30,334 nucleotides of DNA from a virus: positions 1 through 30,334 of IMG/VR virus record IMGVR_UViG_3300042691_035026. One strand, given 5' to 3'. The notes below the pieces were generated by a model. The model saw only the letters and a list, made by a program, of their open reading frames with translations. It was not told the origin of the DNA and ran no database searches. The position numbers were made by a program, and so were the translations under genes. Position 1 is the stretch's first letter. The number at the start of each line of letters is the position of its first letter. Below, piece after piece: positions 18,049 to 25,801 of the stretch.

Positions 18049-18269
18049 TTATTTTCTTCGTATTGTTTCACCATACGGTAAAGTGGATCTTGTTCAATAA
18101 TTAGTAATCGTTCCGGAATCTTCATAGGCTGTTTACTGTCATCGAGGTACAGTTTACCTTCCTTAATTTTAGTAACAGTACAAATTTCAATAGTAGGACT
18201 CTTGCCCCACAAGACTGCTCTTGCTACTTTACATCCTTCATTGAATGCAAATCCTTTCATGTCTTTCAT
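18045..18269 (-). CDS. Conserved-looking small protein (74 aa)
   Basis: A basic beta-rich miniprotein: MKDMKGFAFNEGCKVARAVL, WGKSPTIEICTVTKIKEGKL, YLDDSKQPMKIPERLLIIEQ. Its strand pattern could be an SH3- or OB-like barrel; this is a guess. It overlaps both neighbours by 4 bases (ATGA), so it is part of a tight operon between the zinc-finger gene and the clamp-loader candidate. Confidence 0.75.
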   Translation of the reverse strand: MKDMKGFAFNEGCKVARAVLWGKSPTIEICTVTKIKEGKLYLDDSKQPMKIPERLLIIEQDPLYRMVKQYEENK

Positions 18270-18718
18270 TCATATTCCTTACGCTGCTTTTTATCAAAAC
18301 CCATGTCATCGAAAAGTTTTTCTATATCCTTCTTATCCATCATAGATGCTAGCATCTTTACTTCGTCCATCTTCATAGCTGGATTTAATTCTGCTATCAA
18401 CTTTTCAATTTTTACAGCTTTTACTTTTTTTCCTGCTGCCAAGTATGGATGATATGCATTAATACCAACACCTACCGCGGCAAACAATTTCCATAAAAGA
18501 GGCTTATGATCCTTGCTTAATACCCAATGATGTTTGTTCACTAATTCATTGGTCATTTCTAAAAAATGTTCTTGAACGTCTAGATCGCCCTGACAGCTCG
18601 CAGTGTAACGCATCAATATAAATGGCGCAAAAGATTTTTTCTCTTCTGGGGAAAGTTTGTCATAAAAATCGTAATTTTTAAGATCAACTGCTTTTAATTC
18701 ACGCTTAATATCTAACAT
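18266..18718 (-). CDS. Putative clamp-loader small subunit gp62-like (150 aa)
   Basis: The sequence YDFYDKLSPEEKKSFAPFIL, MRYTASCQGDLDVQEHFLEM, TNELVNKHHWVLSKDHKPLL and WKLFAAVGVGINAYHPYLAA resembles proteins I recall being annotated as clamp loader A subunit in pelagiphage-like T4 relatives. They share YDKLS..EKK.F.PF...R and N..VNKH. T4 gp62 (187 aa) works with gp44 to load the gp45 clamp; no gp44 or gp45 is in this window. The C-terminus carries a helical SDMMG-type segment. The assignment needs profile support. Confidence 0.55.
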   Translation of the reverse strand: MLDIKRELKAVDLKNYDFYDKLSPEEKKSFAPFILMRYTASCQGDLDVQEHFLEMTNELVNKHHWVLSKDHKPLLWKLFAAVGVGINAYHPYLAAGKKVKAVKIEKLIAELNPAMKMDEVKMLASMMDKKDIEKLFDDMGFDKKQRKEYE

Positions 18719-18721
18719 TTA

Positions 18722-18922
18722 TTACCAATCTAAACTAGTTGTATTTTTATTATTGTTGCTGTATTTTAAATAGTACATTACTTTAACACGTTCCAGCGCA
18801 TCTTGCAATTCCTTGTCTTCCAAGGCAGCACGGCGTATATTGTGCCATAACTGAGATTGTTTTGGTTCGCTAAGAAAATTTCTATAATCAAGCGGATCTC
18901 TAAGATAGGACAGATCTTCCAT
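18722..18922 (-). CDS. Small hypothetical protein (66 aa)
   Basis: Starts MEDLSYLRDPLDYRNFLSEP, followed by SQLWHNIRRAALEDKELQDA and a basic/Asn-rich tail (YLKYSNNNKNTTSLDW). Mainly helical. No family recognised. It lies 6 bases after the 18929 gene and 3 bases before the clamp-loader candidate, so it is a middle gene of the operon. Confidence 0.75.
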   Translation of the reverse strand: MEDLSYLRDPLDYRNFLSEPKQSQLWHNIRRAALEDKELQDALERVKVMYYLKYSNNNKNTTSLDW

Positions 18923-18928
18923 AAATGT

Positions 18929-19432
18929 TTACCAACATTTTGTATAATCAACTAACTCGCATTGTCTGCTTACTTCTTTAACAAAATAGGCACACAATGG
19001 TTTTTCTCCGGACTCTAACGGAGTGCATAGCAATTGACCAGGCTTCATCTTTGGAAAATACCATTTGACATCTTGATAGACATTTACAATATCGATCTCT
19101 AAAAATTCTGGACGGAAACTACTCAACGGGTTGAAACAGAATGTCTTAAATCCTCGATCATTGAGACTGGTAATTGGAAGAATTTCCATATCCGGACCTT
19201 CGGGATCTCCTACAATACAACACCAATCAAGTGGCATAGTAATTTCATGAGAGCCTATACGTAAAACCACTGCCGGTCCTGTAAAACTTTCTAAAAAGAT
19301 TAATGGGATATAAAAATAGTCAGGATTTTGATTATCGCTATTATCTAGCACTGCGAATCTAATATCTTCCTCAACCTCATCTGGTAGATCGTTAAGATAT
19401 AATGTTTTATTGTCTAATGTTAAAATTTGCAT
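18929..19432 (-). CDS. Conserved T4-like phage hypothetical protein (167 aa)
   Basis: The product contains DWCCIVGDPEGPDMEILPIT, SLNDRGFKTFCFNPLSSFRP and EFLEIDIVNVYQDVKWYFPK, then a C-terminal CTPLESGEKPLCAYFVKEVS. I recall the NDRGF..F.FNPLSS..P...I.NVYxDVKWYFPK pattern from cyanophage and pelagiphage genomes near uvsW, without function. Mostly beta. The ATG overlaps the uvsW stop by one base (TAATG). Confidence 0.82.
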   Translation of the reverse strand: MQILTLDNKTLYLNDLPDEVEEDIRFAVLDNSDNQNPDYFYIPLIFLESFTGPAVVLRIGSHEITMPLDWCCIVGDPEGPDMEILPITSLNDRGFKTFCFNPLSSFRPEFLEIDIVNVYQDVKWYFPKMKPGQLLCTPLESGEKPLCAYFVKEVSRQCELVDYTKCW

Positions 19433-20919
19433 TATTTGTTATATTTCACTTTTTGAATTTCGAACGGATACTTTGCATCCTTGTAGAATTTTTTTCGTTC
19501 AGTAAGATGCCTCTTTGCATATTTCGTTGACGCTGTAATATCCCAGATTTGTACGAAGTCTTTGTCGTCTGCTTTTCTAATGCCTCGCCCAATGCTTTGT
19601 ATAACCCTTGTAAAGCTCTTTCCGGACTCAACCATAACCAGATTAAAAATACGGGGGATATTAATACCCACAGCGGCCACACCATAAGTCGCCACAATAA
19701 TCTTGTTAGTAGCAGTTTTAATTTCGTCATATTCAGTCTTTCGATCTTTGGTTTTTACTGCACCAGAAACAAATGCTACATCCGGTTTTTCACCTAACAA
19801 AGAAAATAAACTGCTTAAATTAATTTGAAGGGTTTGTCCACATTCGATTCTGTCTACTAGCACTAAGGTGTTGCCAGTATCTGAAATTTCCTTGATTAAG
19901 TCAGCAATATATCTCATGCGATCGCCATCTGTTACAAGAAATTTCAATTCTTCGGGGTAACTGCTAAATTCTTTCCATTCAGCAGTTTGGATAATGTTTA
20001 CGTGGCATTGTGCCAGCACACCTTTTTCTTGTAGTTCATGAGCAGCAACTCTATGCACCACTTCTCCTAGGCTACAACGAAGACTTTGGAACTCAAAATC
20101 CTCTTTTGGCACGGTACCAGTTAGTCCCCAACGAATACTAGCGTTCGATAAATTTTGTGTTAATAATTTTTTAAGTACCTCAGCCTTGGCCATATGTACC
20201 TCGTCAACCATAACACATTCAACGCCGTCTAAAAATTCAGCAAGACTTAAAATTTCCTCGTTGTCGTGGGATTTTTTCTCTAAAATATTCAAACTTTGCC
20301 AGGTACAGATAGTATGAGTTTTACCTATGTCTTTTCTATCACCATAATAAACACCCACGTCAAGGCCTACGTTGATAAAATCTTCTTCAGTTTGTTCAAC
20401 AAGACTTTTGTTAGGAACAATGGTTATTGTTCGACCGTATTTTTCACAAATTTTTGCCAAAGTTGCGGTGGTAATGGTCTTACCAAAGCCTGTGGCAATC
20501 TCCTGTATGCACTGAGGATTCTCTAAAAATTTGTTGATGACTTCAACTTGATCATCTCGTAATCGAATTGGATCACCTGCGAATCTATGGCCTTCTGGCC
20601 AACAGCTTTCACCCCAAAAATCTTCAGAAATTTTCTCAAATTCCAGGCTTGGGCTAGTTCTTAGATCTTCAACTTCGATGTAGTAATTTCTTTTTTCAAG
20701 TTCTTCCAACACTTGGTCAAGCAGAGACAGATAGGTAGTGCCGCCGAGACCAAAAAAGCTCACAGTGCCGTCCCATCGACCTAATTTATAGGCCGGTCGA
20801 TAGCGAGCTGTGGGGTCTTCATACTTGAATTTCTTGACCAACAGCTTTCGAACGGTGAGATCAAGATTTTCTATCTTGATATTAACCTCATCCTTAATGA
20901 TAACTTTACAACTCGGCAA
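19432..20919 (-). CDS. uvsW: UvsW-type DNA/RNA helicase (495 aa)
   Basis: A superfamily 2 helicase that in T4 unwinds R-loops, drives branch migration and turns off origin replication. Walker A is ATGFGKT (142-148), motif II DEVH (239-242), motif III LTGTVPK, and motif VI QSIGRGIRKA near residue 450. The N-terminal 110 residues are the UvsW-specific DNA-binding domain (KFKYEDPTARYRPAYKLGRW). The length matches the family. It overlaps the upstream 20906-22111 gene by 14 bases. Confidence 0.93.
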   Translation of the reverse strand: MPSCKVIIKDEVNIKIENLDLTVRKLLVKKFKYEDPTARYRPAYKLGRWDGTVSFFGLGGTTYLSLLDQVLEELEKRNYYIEVEDLRTSPSLEFEKISEDFWGESCWPEGHRFAGDPIRLRDDQVEVINKFLENPQCIQEIATGFGKTITTATLAKICEKYGRTITIVPNKSLVEQTEEDFINVGLDVGVYYGDRKDIGKTHTICTWQSLNILEKKSHDNEEILSLAEFLDGVECVMVDEVHMAKAEVLKKLLTQNLSNASIRWGLTGTVPKEDFEFQSLRCSLGEVVHRVAAHELQEKGVLAQCHVNIIQTAEWKEFSSYPEELKFLVTDGDRMRYIADLIKEISDTGNTLVLVDRIECGQTLQINLSSLFSLLGEKPDVAFVSGAVKTKDRKTEYDEIKTATNKIIVATYGVAAVGINIPRIFNLVMVESGKSFTRVIQSIGRGIRKADDKDFVQIWDITASTKYAKRHLTERKKFYKDAKYPFEIQKVKYNK

Positions 20920-22111
20920 TGTCGGTTTCCCTTAAATTAAAATTAATAACAAAATGATGGTTTTTAATATAGTTCGATAACATATAATGAACACCAGATA
21001 TACCGAAATTTAAAATAGCTGAAAAATTTATTTTAGATTCGATCATTGGCTTAGGAATCTTACCACTTATAAACACTACTTTTGTATTCTCTGAAATAGC
21101 ATTGTTTATTTTACTATCTTTAATGAATGTATTGCAACCTTTTCCACGTTCACCGTCCAACCTAAACAGCACTGACATATTGTCAGTGGCAATTCCGTTT
21201 TTCTCAAACAACTTTTTACAAAATTCGAGATGTTGTTGTTCATTCCCGCCGGGTATTACCACTAGAAGAGGTAATGAATTGAAAATTATCTCATTTAAAT
21301 CTTTTAATGTCAATTTTTCAACATTAGATTGAATATTTGTAATTTTATTGTCTGCTAAAATTTTTCGGATGCTAGGATGTACGTCAATATGCTGAAGTGC
21401 AATCTCTATATCGTCACTCCATGTGTGGATTCCGTATTTTCTAGCGTCAATTAACACATTAACTAAGTTTGAATCAACTGGCTGCTGAACATGTGGTGAT
21501 ACATTTTTAAAAACAAAGGCATTGTTTTCAAATTTCACCATAGGGACATAATTTTCCAGATTGGCTTTTATATTTTCTACCTGTGCAACCATATCATTGA
21601 ATGTATCATCAGCTGAAAACATAGAATCTACAATATTACAGTTAATCCAGTCAATGTGATCTTCTCTCAGATCAAAGTCCCATGTTTTCTTTTCCGAATT
21701 CCAAACAATGGTTGAACCATGTATGCCCATAGTTCTTTTATAATTTTTTATTTTGGTAATAATTGTTTCGTCAAAGGGAAAAGATACCGAAATTATCTGT
21801 TTATTTTCGCTATCATGTTTACAAACAACTATTGACTTAGAATGATTCAAAGTTCGCAAAGGGAACTTAAATGTCGGGCTAGTGACCGATTCAGTAAGGT
21901 CTATTTTTAGAGCCAAACTGAGCTTTTTTTGATATTTTTTGACTAATTTAATAGCCAAATTGGCCTGTTTTTCGGTAAAACTATTACCATTTATAATCTG
22001 GCCTGAAAGACTATGTATAACGACATTATCCATTGAAATAATGTCAATAGGATCTTCAAATAGATATTGTCCGTTTGATGCTAAACGATGAATTAGGTCT
22101 TCTATGTGCAT
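20906..22111 (-). CDS. HARP-like protein coupled to UvsW (about 401 aa)
   Basis: The start at 22111 (MHIEDLIHRLASNGQYLFED) is preferred over the ATG at 22126, because the predicted transcript begins at about 22111. Residues about 108-156 (VSFPFDETIITKIKNYKRTM, then WNSEKKTWDFDLREDHIDWI) read like a HARP or SNF2-associated DNA-annealing domain. The C-terminal half has Rossmann-like strands (LPLLVVIPGGNEQ, NTKVVFISGKIPKP) but no Walker A or DEAH box, so it looks like an inactive helicase-like partner. It overlaps uvsW, and a joint role in fork or R-loop processing is inferred. Confidence 0.7.
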   Translation of the reverse strand: MHIEDLIHRLASNGQYLFEDPIDIISMDNVVIHSLSGQIINGNSFTEKQANLAIKLVKKYQKKLSLALKIDLTESVTSPTFKFPLRTLNHSKSIVVCKHDSENKQIISVSFPFDETIITKIKNYKRTMGIHGSTIVWNSEKKTWDFDLREDHIDWINCNIVDSMFSADDTFNDMVAQVENIKANLENYVPMVKFENNAFVFKNVSPHVQQPVDSNLVNVLIDARKYGIHTWSDDIEIALQHIDVHPSIRKILADNKITNIQSNVEKLTLKDLNEIIFNSLPLLVVIPGGNEQQHLEFCKKLFEKNGIATDNMSVLFRLDGERGKGCNTFIKDSKINNAISENTKVVFISGKIPKPMIESKINFSAILNFGISGVHYMLSNYIKNHHFVINFNLRETDIAEL

Positions 22112-22117
22112 ATGTTT

Positions 22118-22146
22118 ATTATACATTAAAAAATAAAAGGATTCAA
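22118..22146 (-). promoter_or_regulatory. Sigma70-type promoter in a terminator stem-loop (-)
   Basis: Minus strand: TTGAAT (22146-22141), 17-bp spacer, TATAAT (22123-22118), then AAACAT and ATG 22111. The -35 lies across the loop and stem of the terminator at 22135-22161. The expected start of transcription is at or near the ATG, so the mRNA may be leaderless. Confidence 0.65.
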
Positions 22147-22161
22147 CCTAAGAATCCTTTT
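22135..22161 (-). terminator. Intrinsic terminator after uvsY-like gene
   Basis: AAAAGGATTC (22135-22144) and GAATCCTTTT (22152-22161) form a perfect 10-bp stem with a 7-base loop, followed on the minus strand by ATTTTTTA. The stem overlaps the stop codon of the gene ending at 22160. Confidence 0.85.
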
Positions 22162-22618
22162 ATAAAGTTGCATCTTCTAGACCAGCAGCTCGCAATTTTA
22201 TGATATTACTCAATTGCCACTGTTTTATATCCAGTCCTTTGACAATACCTAACCATTGATTTCTGAGTAGTGCAAATTCATTGATAATTTTTTCCATATC
22301 AACAACATCTGCTTCTCCATCGACATACTTTTCACAATCTCTACTGCTTAGAGCACGTTGATAGTTTTCCAAAAACTTTTTGAAAGCCTTTGATCGAATT
22401 CTTCTCAGCTCAATATTTAGATATTCTAATATTGCTTCAATCTCTTGTAATTGATTAAATCTTTGCTCAACTATCCCAGGCAAAACTGAACTTGATTTTT
22501 CTATGTTTCCATAAATTTTAACTTCAGCTCTTGCTTGAGATAATTCAACGTAATAATGATCGATACAAGCAGGCAGAAAGGCAATATCCTTGCTGACTTT
22601 AGAGTACCAATGGGACAT
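22160..22618 (-). CDS. uvsY: UvsY-like recombination mediator (152 aa)
   Basis: UvsY helps load UvsX on gp32-covered single-stranded DNA. This helical protein has SKAFKKFLENYQRALSSRDC, EKYVDGEADVVDMEKIINEF, ALLRNQWLGIVKGLDIKQWQ and LSNIIKLRAAGLEDATL. These resemble the C-terminal half of UvsY proteins of aquatic T4-like phages, as I recall them; it is a little longer than T4 UvsY (137). Its place directly after uvsX and one small gene supports the call. TAATG overlap with the upstream gene, terminator after it. Confidence 0.65.
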   Translation of the reverse strand: MSHWYSKVSKDIAFLPACIDHYYVELSQARAEVKIYGNIEKSSSVLPGIVEQRFNQLQEIEAILEYLNIELRRIRSKAFKKFLENYQRALSSRDCEKYVDGEADVVDMEKIINEFALLRNQWLGIVKGLDIKQWQLSNIIKLRAAGLEDATL

Positions 22619-22869
22619 TAATAGTCCTCATCTTCGCTCTGTCCATAATCGTCAGATTCTTCATCAGCGTATTCAGATTCTTCATCTACTACTGCTTTTA
22701 TAGCAATATCAAGATGAGGATCATATCCCATAACCGCTTCAAGTGCCGCAACTTCGATGTCTTTACCTAATAGATAATCGACATATTGATGTGCAGCAAT
22801 TTCACGATTTTTTTCAGGGATATATTCGCGGAAGGTATCCCAAACTTCTACAATTAAACTTTCATCCAT
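22618..22869 (-). CDS. Conserved small acidic protein between uvsX and uvsY (83 aa)
   Basis: MDESLIVEVWDTFREYIPEK, NREIAAHQYVDYLLGKDIEV and MGYDPHLDIAIKAVVDEES are followed by a highly acidic tail (about residues 63-83, Asp/Glu/Tyr/Ser). I recall a similar MDE.LIVEVWD.FKEYIPEK..E.AA.QYVD.L protein at this position in cyanophages; function unknown. The acidic tail suggests contact with a basic protein such as UvsX or gp32. It overlaps both neighbours by one base, so all three are translated together. Confidence 0.85.
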   Translation of the reverse strand: MDESLIVEVWDTFREYIPEKNREIAAHQYVDYLLGKDIEVAALEAVMGYDPHLDIAIKAVVDEESEYADEESDDYGQSEDEDY

Positions 22870-23936
22870 TATGCTTCCTCACTATCTTCAATGGTAACAG
22901 GCTCTGCTACCTTCTCACCATTTGTAGAAATATCTTCCATGATGATAGATAGGCCTTCTTTTTCATTCTTTTCCCAGGCTTTGCGGAACTGCTTGATAAC
23001 TTCACCGTCAGTGGTTGTGTAAACAAGACTGTTACCTTCTTTCTTCAAGAAACCTTTGGCTTCAAACAAATCAACCAATCCGCTATGTGGGCTCATACCA
23101 GTTGTATATGGAATTTCAACCTGTACACTTTCGAATGGCTTTGCATAACGAGTTTTCATAATTTTACAAGCCGAACGGATACCGTTTACAGTTGTAGTCT
23201 TATTGCCATCTGCGTCAGTTTTCAATTTTAATTTACGCATAGCAACTACGATAGAGCTTGCATAAATGAAACCTTGTCCACCACTAATCTTGTCATCTGG
23301 GTCAAACATATCTTGTGAAGCGTATGTGTGATTTGTACAAACCATACCTACATTCCACGAACCAAACATGTTTACACAGTTACGAACCAAGGATGTAAGT
23401 GCTTTAGGCTTACGGCCCATGTCACCTTTCATCTCACCTGCTTCGAACTGATTAACGTCAGTCGGAGTCAACAACATACCCAACGAGTCGATTACGAATA
23501 AAATTTTCGGACGAGTTTCTTCAGGCATAACTTTGTACTCTTTCATGAATTCTGAAATAGTTTTTGCCACATCATCAATCATAGCCATGTTAAGTTTTAA
23601 CAACTTATCATCGCTAGTATCAACGCCTAGGTCAATTAACCATTTTTCATCAAGAGCGTTTTCACTGTCAACAAGAATGACAAAGATGCCCTGTTCTTGT
23701 GCATGACGTATAATATTACCGGAACAGATATAACTTTTTCCGGCACCAGATTCTCCGGCAAACACTGTTACTTTGCCTAGAGGAACTCCTCGATTGAAGT
23801 TCCCCGAGATCAAATAATTAAGAGCATAATTGCCAGTTGAAATCCAGTCAGTAGGATCATTGAAGCCAATACCAAGTCCGTCGATAGACTTAGTAATTGA
23901 CTTCCTAAATTTAGAGATGTCAAATGCTTTTCCCAT
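22869..23936 (-). CDS. uvsX: RecA-like recombinase UvsX (355 aa)
   Basis: Strand-exchange protein of T4-type recombination-dependent replication. Walker A is GESGAGKS (61-68), Walker B ILFVIDS (145-151), and the following TNHTYASQDMFDPDDKISGG matches the RecA/UvsX core before the DNA-binding loops. An AAGAGGT site precedes the ATG. It ends with an acidic tail (VEPVTIEDSEEA). The length is typical (T4 UvsX 391). It is 15 bases after gp32. Confidence 0.95.
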   Translation of the reverse strand: MGKAFDISKFRKSITKSIDGLGIGFNDPTDWISTGNYALNYLISGNFNRGVPLGKVTVFAGESGAGKSYICSGNIIRHAQEQGIFVILVDSENALDEKWLIDLGVDTSDDKLLKLNMAMIDDVAKTISEFMKEYKVMPEETRPKILFVIDSLGMLLTPTDVNQFEAGEMKGDMGRKPKALTSLVRNCVNMFGSWNVGMVCTNHTYASQDMFDPDDKISGGQGFIYASSIVVAMRKLKLKTDADGNKTTTVNGIRSACKIMKTRYAKPFESVQVEIPYTTGMSPHSGLVDLFEAKGFLKKEGNSLVYTTTDGEVIKQFRKAWEKNEKEGLSIIMEDISTNGEKVAEPVTIEDSEEA

Positions 23937-23951
23937 TTTCGACCTCTTAAA

Positions 23952-24962
23952 TTATTGCTTATTACGATTTCGAATCATCGCCAAGATATCTGCTGCACGA
24001 CTGCCTGCATCACCGCCTGCGCCGTCAGTTTTTGCTGCTGGTGCTGAGAATGACTTCTCTGCTGTGGCAACTTCTTCATCCCATGGAGGAGTGTCTTCTG
24101 CTACTGGAGCAGGTGCTGGACGAGCCGCTGGTGCTGCCACTGGCTTAGCTGTACCACCTTCGCCACCTTCACGACCACCGTAGCCTGCTGGCTTGAAATA
24201 TTGACCCCAACGTTCCATGTCAAATGCTTCACCATCTACAGATGCTTCAAACATTTCTTTCATAACTTTGAGTTCAACTTCGCCTGGCTTCTTAGGAAGG
24301 AAGTCTTTTAGATTGAACAAACCATGTTGTGCAATCGCCGCATTTTCTGCTTCGCTCAAAGCACGTTCACGACGAGCCCAAGTTGAAGTAGAGTAGTCAG
24401 CATAACCACCTTTGCTTGTTTTTGCAATCTTGAAATCAAGACCACGAACCAAGTCTGTTGGTAGTTCTTCAATCTCACTATCCATCAATGCGTTCTTAAC
24501 AATGTTAAAAATCTGGCTACCGATGATGAAGCGACGGATTGGATTCTCAGGAGTTTTATCTTCCTGTAGTTTGCTTTCGCCCACAAAACCTTGGAACAGA
24601 TACGACTTCTTCTTCCAGTACTTACGACCCATATCTTCCAAAGACTTGTCTTTGAACCATGGGCGAACTTCTGTTAGAATTGGGCATGTCTCACCCCACA
24701 TTTCCATACAAGGGACTTGCACAGTCACAGGCTTGGAATTGGTCTCACCTTTCACACCGGCGAAAGGCAATTTGATCATTGCACGTTCAATCCAGAAAAA
24801 AGTATTTGAGCTGTCACCGTCAGGAAGGAAGCGGACTGTTGTAGTCGAACCTTCTGGCATGTTCCAGTGAGGGTAAATTGCATTATCACCACCGCCGGAT
24901 TGCCCGCCGCCTTGTTGTGAAGATGCTTGTAGTTTTGCGCGAATTTCTGCTAATGTTGCCAT
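23952..24962 (-). CDS. 32: Single-stranded DNA-binding protein gp32 (336 aa)
   Basis: Coats single-stranded DNA at forks and recombination intermediates. Landmarks are TTVRFLPDGDSSNTFFWIER (oligonucleotide-binding strands, residues 41-60), VPCMEMWGETCPI, YLFQGFVGESKLQEDKTPEN and RRFIIGSQIFNIVKNALMDS, then a C-terminal Ala/Pro/acidic tail. T4 gp32 binds zinc with one His and three Cys; here only Cys85 and Cys93 are seen, so the zinc site seems incomplete. AAGGAAAAACATT precedes the ATG. It is placed directly before uvsX. Confidence 0.9.
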   Translation of the reverse strand: MATLAEIRAKLQASSQQGGGQSGGGDNAIYPHWNMPEGSTTTVRFLPDGDSSNTFFWIERAMIKLPFAGVKGETNSKPVTVQVPCMEMWGETCPILTEVRPWFKDKSLEDMGRKYWKKKSYLFQGFVGESKLQEDKTPENPIRRFIIGSQIFNIVKNALMDSEIEELPTDLVRGLDFKIAKTSKGGYADYSTSTWARRERALSEAENAAIAQHGLFNLKDFLPKKPGEVELKVMKEMFEASVDGEAFDMERWGQYFKPAGYGGREGGEGGTAKPVAAPAARPAPAPVAEDTPPWDEEVATAEKSFSAPAAKTDGAGGDAGSRAADILAMIRNRNKQ

Positions 24963-25022
24963 AATGTTTTTCCTTAATGTTGATTTATTATGCCTCTTCT
25001 TTCTAGCCCACTGACTAAAAAG

Positions 25023-25053
25023 AAAAACTGTGCATAGCGTTAACTATACACAG
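25023..25053 (-). terminator. Intrinsic terminator upstream of gp32
   Basis: CTGTGCATAG (25028-25037) and CTATACACAG (25044-25053) form a 10-bp stem with one wobble pair, followed on the minus strand by TTTTTC. It ends transcripts from the terminase side before gp32. The rest of the 24963-25089 gap holds only a weak CATAAT -10 candidate near 24988-24993. Confidence 0.8.
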
Positions 25054-25089
25054 CTTTATTTATCTCCGCAACCTATAATGGAATTTTTT

Positions 25090-25752
25090 TTAGATCAATT
25101 CTGCCAATACATGATAGTGCATATTGTGCATTTCGAGCCCGTTATGCTTACCATCAAAAATTTGGGTAGGACAATTTGCATACCCCTGAAATTTGTATTC
25201 CCTTATAGTATAGCCCTGATCGTTTAAAAAGTTTATTACTTCTTCATATTTGGTTTTATCAAAATACATATGAAAGTGAAATTCGATTGCTAACGTAGGT
25301 TTGAATAGTTTGATAAATTCTTTCCCACCAAGGATAACATCTAAATCACTACCCTCAGTATCAATCTTTACCAATACTCTTTTGCAGTCAGTTGCTTCCG
25401 AAATTAAACTATCTAAAGTAATTGTAGTGATATCTTCTTCTGCACGATTGTATTGGTCATTGTACAATTCTTTTCCATAAACAGTAAATTGACCAGAATC
25501 TCCGGAGGGTGTATAAATTGATTTTATTTGATCTTGTTCATTTGAACAGATATTTTTTAAAAATTTAACCTTATTACTTTGATCATCGATCTTAAGTTTT
25601 GCGGCAGAAATTGCCTCAACGGATGGCTCAACAAAAATTATTTTGTTATAGTGATCATATAATTGAGCAGTCCATAGACCTATATTTCCGCCAATATCGA
25701 TGAATAAATCACCTTGAAAGTCGTATTCAAACGATTCGATTGTTGTTAACAT
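25090..25752 (-). CDS. FkbM-family methyltransferase (220 aa)
   Basis: The SAM-binding motif is GDLFIDIGGNIGLWTAQLYD (residues 14-33). Later FkbM signs are IIFVEPSVEAISAAK, TITLDSLISE, RVLVKIDTEGSDLDVILGG and KPTLAIEFHF. FkbM enzymes methylate hydroxyls on polyketides or surface sugars. In phages, such enzymes are found near structural genes and may modify host surface or virion glycans; the target here is unknown. An AATAAGG ribosome site precedes the ATG. Its placement between gp32 and the structural genes is unusual. Confidence 0.85.
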   Translation of the reverse strand: MLTTIESFEYDFQGDLFIDIGGNIGLWTAQLYDHYNKIIFVEPSVEAISAAKLKIDDQSNKVKFLKNICSNEQDQIKSIYTPSGDSGQFTVYGKELYNDQYNRAEEDITTITLDSLISEATDCKRVLVKIDTEGSDLDVILGGKEFIKLFKPTLAIEFHFHMYFDKTKYEEVINFLNDQGYTIREYKFQGYANCPTQIFDGKHNGLEMHNMHYHVLAELI

Positions 25753-25801
25753 TATAACCTTATTATCTAATACAATAATTATCTTTTAAGATTATAGTGA
25801 A

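Noticed and set aside
22109-22126. Start of the HARP-like protein at ATG 22126
   Set aside because: That ATG lies between the -35 and -10 of the predicted promoter and directly after a terminator U-tract; ATG 22111 fits the expected transcript start better.
23830-24183. Plus-strand 117-residue frame opposite gp32 and uvsX
   Set aside because: It mirrors the Ala/Pro-rich tail of gp32 and the uvsX start; low complexity and no ribosome site.
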